64,000 bases of DNA from Lotus japonicus (taxonomy: Eukaryota > Streptophyta > Magnoliopsida > Fabales > Fabaceae): assembly GCF_012489685.1 (NCBI RefSeq), contig NC_080046.1, forward strand, positions 65,797,984 to 65,861,983, read 5' to 3'. Within the stretch, counting starts at the first letter, position 1. Every line of letters begins with the position of its first letter. The notes under the pieces were generated by a model that was given only the letters and a program-made list of their open reading frames with translations, was not told where the DNA came from and did no database searches. Shown one piece after another: positions 62,391 through 64,000 of this stretch. A program made the translations under genes and the position numbers.

Positions 62391-64000
62391 ATGGCAGCCA
62401 CCACCAGAGCAATAGCCATAACCAGCAACTCCACATGCTCTCTACTTACCAAGAAGAAGCCCTTTGTTGGCTCCCAATCTACCCTTTGCCTCAATGTTTC
62501 TAGTTCCAGGACTACCAGGTCTTTTACCTGCAGAGCCATTTACAATCCTCAGGTTTTGCTCAAGGAAGAAGGCCAACCCCAATCCCTCGATTACAGAGCT
62601 TTCTTCGTCGATCAATCTGGCAACAAGGTACTTTTCTCATCCCTCTCTTTAATTTTAATTGGGTTCAAATTTGCATATTATTATTAAACGGGCATCGAAA
62701 ATTTGGGATTTTTTTAAGATTCTGCTACTGGGTTTTGCTTAGAACTAGAACTTTGTGATGTTGGGGCATCAAAGTTTCTTTCTTTTTGTATCATTGTCAC
62801 TGCAATGGAAAGAGGGTGGTGTGTGGTTGCTGTGTTTTGATTAGTAAAAAATGGCATTCAATGTGGAATTGAAAATTGATGGTTTTTCATTTCCTGAGCA
62901 TTTGCTTGCTGTTTATTGGGAGGATGGAAGTGTTAGAAATGAATAAATCATTGGATGCTTGAGCTGATCTAGGACTGATGTCTGGTTTAATTGTAGTGTT
63001 TTCTTTGATAGATGAATACTGAATAGCTTTTTAATTTGTTGTGACTTGTGAGATAGCATTGGTATGGTGTTGGTTAATTTTGATTTTGATACACTTCAGA
63101 GTTCAGAAGCTGATAGAGATGTTTCTTGTGTGTGTGTGTGTTTTCGCTTTTTTCTTATACACTTTAACTCTCCTGTTGTGATTGGAATCAAGGACAGGTA
63201 CTGAAAAATAATCTGTAAATTATGCAGGTTTCTCCCTGGCATGATATTCCATTGCAGTTAGGTGGGGGTGTCTTCAACTTCGTTGTTGAAATACCAAAAG
63301 AATCCAGTGCAAAGATGGAGGTTGCCACTGATGAGCCTTTCACTCCCATAAAACAGGACATTAAAAAGGGAAAGCTTCGATTTTACCCGTGAGATACAAC
63401 TTCAAAGCTCACTGTTCCCTTTTCGTTGTATTTTTTGTCATTGGCCGAACACTTTTATTCCTTAACATAAATCTATTTTCCAACCAAGAGTTTATCTTTA
63501 TTAAGGGAGCATTGGCAATGTAAATGTCCTGTGGTATATTTAGAGGAGCCTAATTTAATAATTGTAGCATTTTGCATGCCTCATTCATCAGGTCTCGGGA
63601 TTCTTTTTGCCTTCTTTTGATACTTTTCTTTTGTAATTTAGCTATTTGATTTAGTTGCATATTTATCCTATTCTAAAACTTATCTTTTGCTTGCTCTCCA
63701 GTTATAATATACATTGGAACTATGGCTTACTTCCACAGACATGGGAAGATCCATCTCTTGCAAACTCTGAAGTTGAAGGAGCATTTGGAGATAATGATCC
63801 AGGTATTCCATATTTCCATTACTAATGAATCTAGACCCCAATCTTTCCCATAATGTTGTCTTGTCATAAATAGGACTGCAACAAAACATGTCTAAAATTC
63901 TTGTTAATTTGTAGTTGATGTGGTTGAGATTGGTGAAAGCCAGAGGAAAATAGGCGATGTTCTCAAGATCAAACCGCTGGGTGCATTAGCCATGATTGAT
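62391..64000 (+). CDS. PPA6: Chloroplast soluble inorganic pyrophosphatase, 5' part (runs off right edge)
   Basis: Plastid family I inorganic pyrophosphatase (Arabidopsis PPa6 type): hydrolyses the pyrophosphate made by ADP-glucose pyrophosphorylase and other plastid reactions, pulling starch and other syntheses forward. Exons 62391-62627, 63228-63388, 63702-63802 and 63915-64000 (continuing). A Ser/Thr-rich transit peptide covers about 1-48 (MAATTRAIAITSNSTCSLLT), then the mature start AIYNPQVLLKEEGQPQSLDY, RAFFVDQSGNKVSPWHDIPL, NFVVEIPKESSAKMEVATDE, QDIKKGKLRFYPYNIHWNYG, LLPQTWEDPS and the active-site signature DNDPVDVVEIGE. The last residues in the window are KPLGALAMID. Splicing is regular. 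An upstream in-frame start is not needed. Confidence 0.93.

Overview
This is nuclear DNA from a flowering plant. The genes have many short GT-AG introns, the proteins are plant families (CGR2/CGR3, plant squalene epoxidase, TIN1, plastid pyrophosphatase), and there is an intron-containing MULE, a Helitron, a large solo LTR, a 5'-truncated LINE, MITE/foldback elements and a nuclear tRNA-Val(AAC). A eudicot, probably a papilionoid legume, fits the repeat style best, but the species is an inference. Exons were joined by reading splice sites and checking phase; every joined frame described as intact was counted through.

The left two thirds is a direct tandem duplication. Copy 1 is about 2717-33995 and copy 2 about 34003-46998. 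The ancestral unit, about 12.8-13.0 kb, held in order: the promoter/5'UTR of a CGR2/CGR3-like pectin methyltransferase gene (minus; its body is intact only at the left edge), a DUF21-CBS membrane protein (plus), a Lys/Arg/Ser-rich probable nuclear protein (plus) and squalene epoxidase (minus). Copy 1 is longer because three transposons entered it. Copy 2 keeps the unoccupied target site of each, so the element ends can be read to the base: a 5,747-bp Helitron (7334-13080), a 10,266-bp MULE (13806-24071, 9-bp target duplication) and a 2,462-bp solo LTR (30980-33441, 5-bp target duplication). Copy 1 is decaying: its DUF21 gene lost a splice donor, its nuclear-protein gene has the MULE in the 5'UTR, and its squalene epoxidase is split by the LTR in codon 13. 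Copy 2 looks functional and has gained an in-frame duplicated exon in the nuclear-protein gene.

The MULE is the most unusual item. It has about 42-bp terminal inverted repeats and encodes an apparently complete 892-aa transposase (FAR1-type zinc finger, DDE core, SWIM finger) fused to an OTU protease domain with its Cys and His present. It also carries an intact 195-aa four-exon gene resembling the OB-fold domain of the recombination factor HROB, and a plant-mobile-domain gene broken by two one-base slips in G runs. Three perfect tandem 25-bp units, each centred on a CCGAAC/GTTCGG palindrome (one mismatch in the first), lie just upstream of the transposase.

The right part (47-64 kb) is mostly single-copy: a 675-aa basic protein with a TPX2-like motif (plus), the ER-stress protein TIN1 (minus), tRNA-Val(AAC), a cluster of small repeats (LINE fragment, foldback element, CACTA-like remnant), a bHLH factor of the bHLH18/19/20/25 type (minus), a gene-poor 3.2 kb, and the 5' half of a plastid soluble inorganic pyrophosphatase (plus) running off the right edge.
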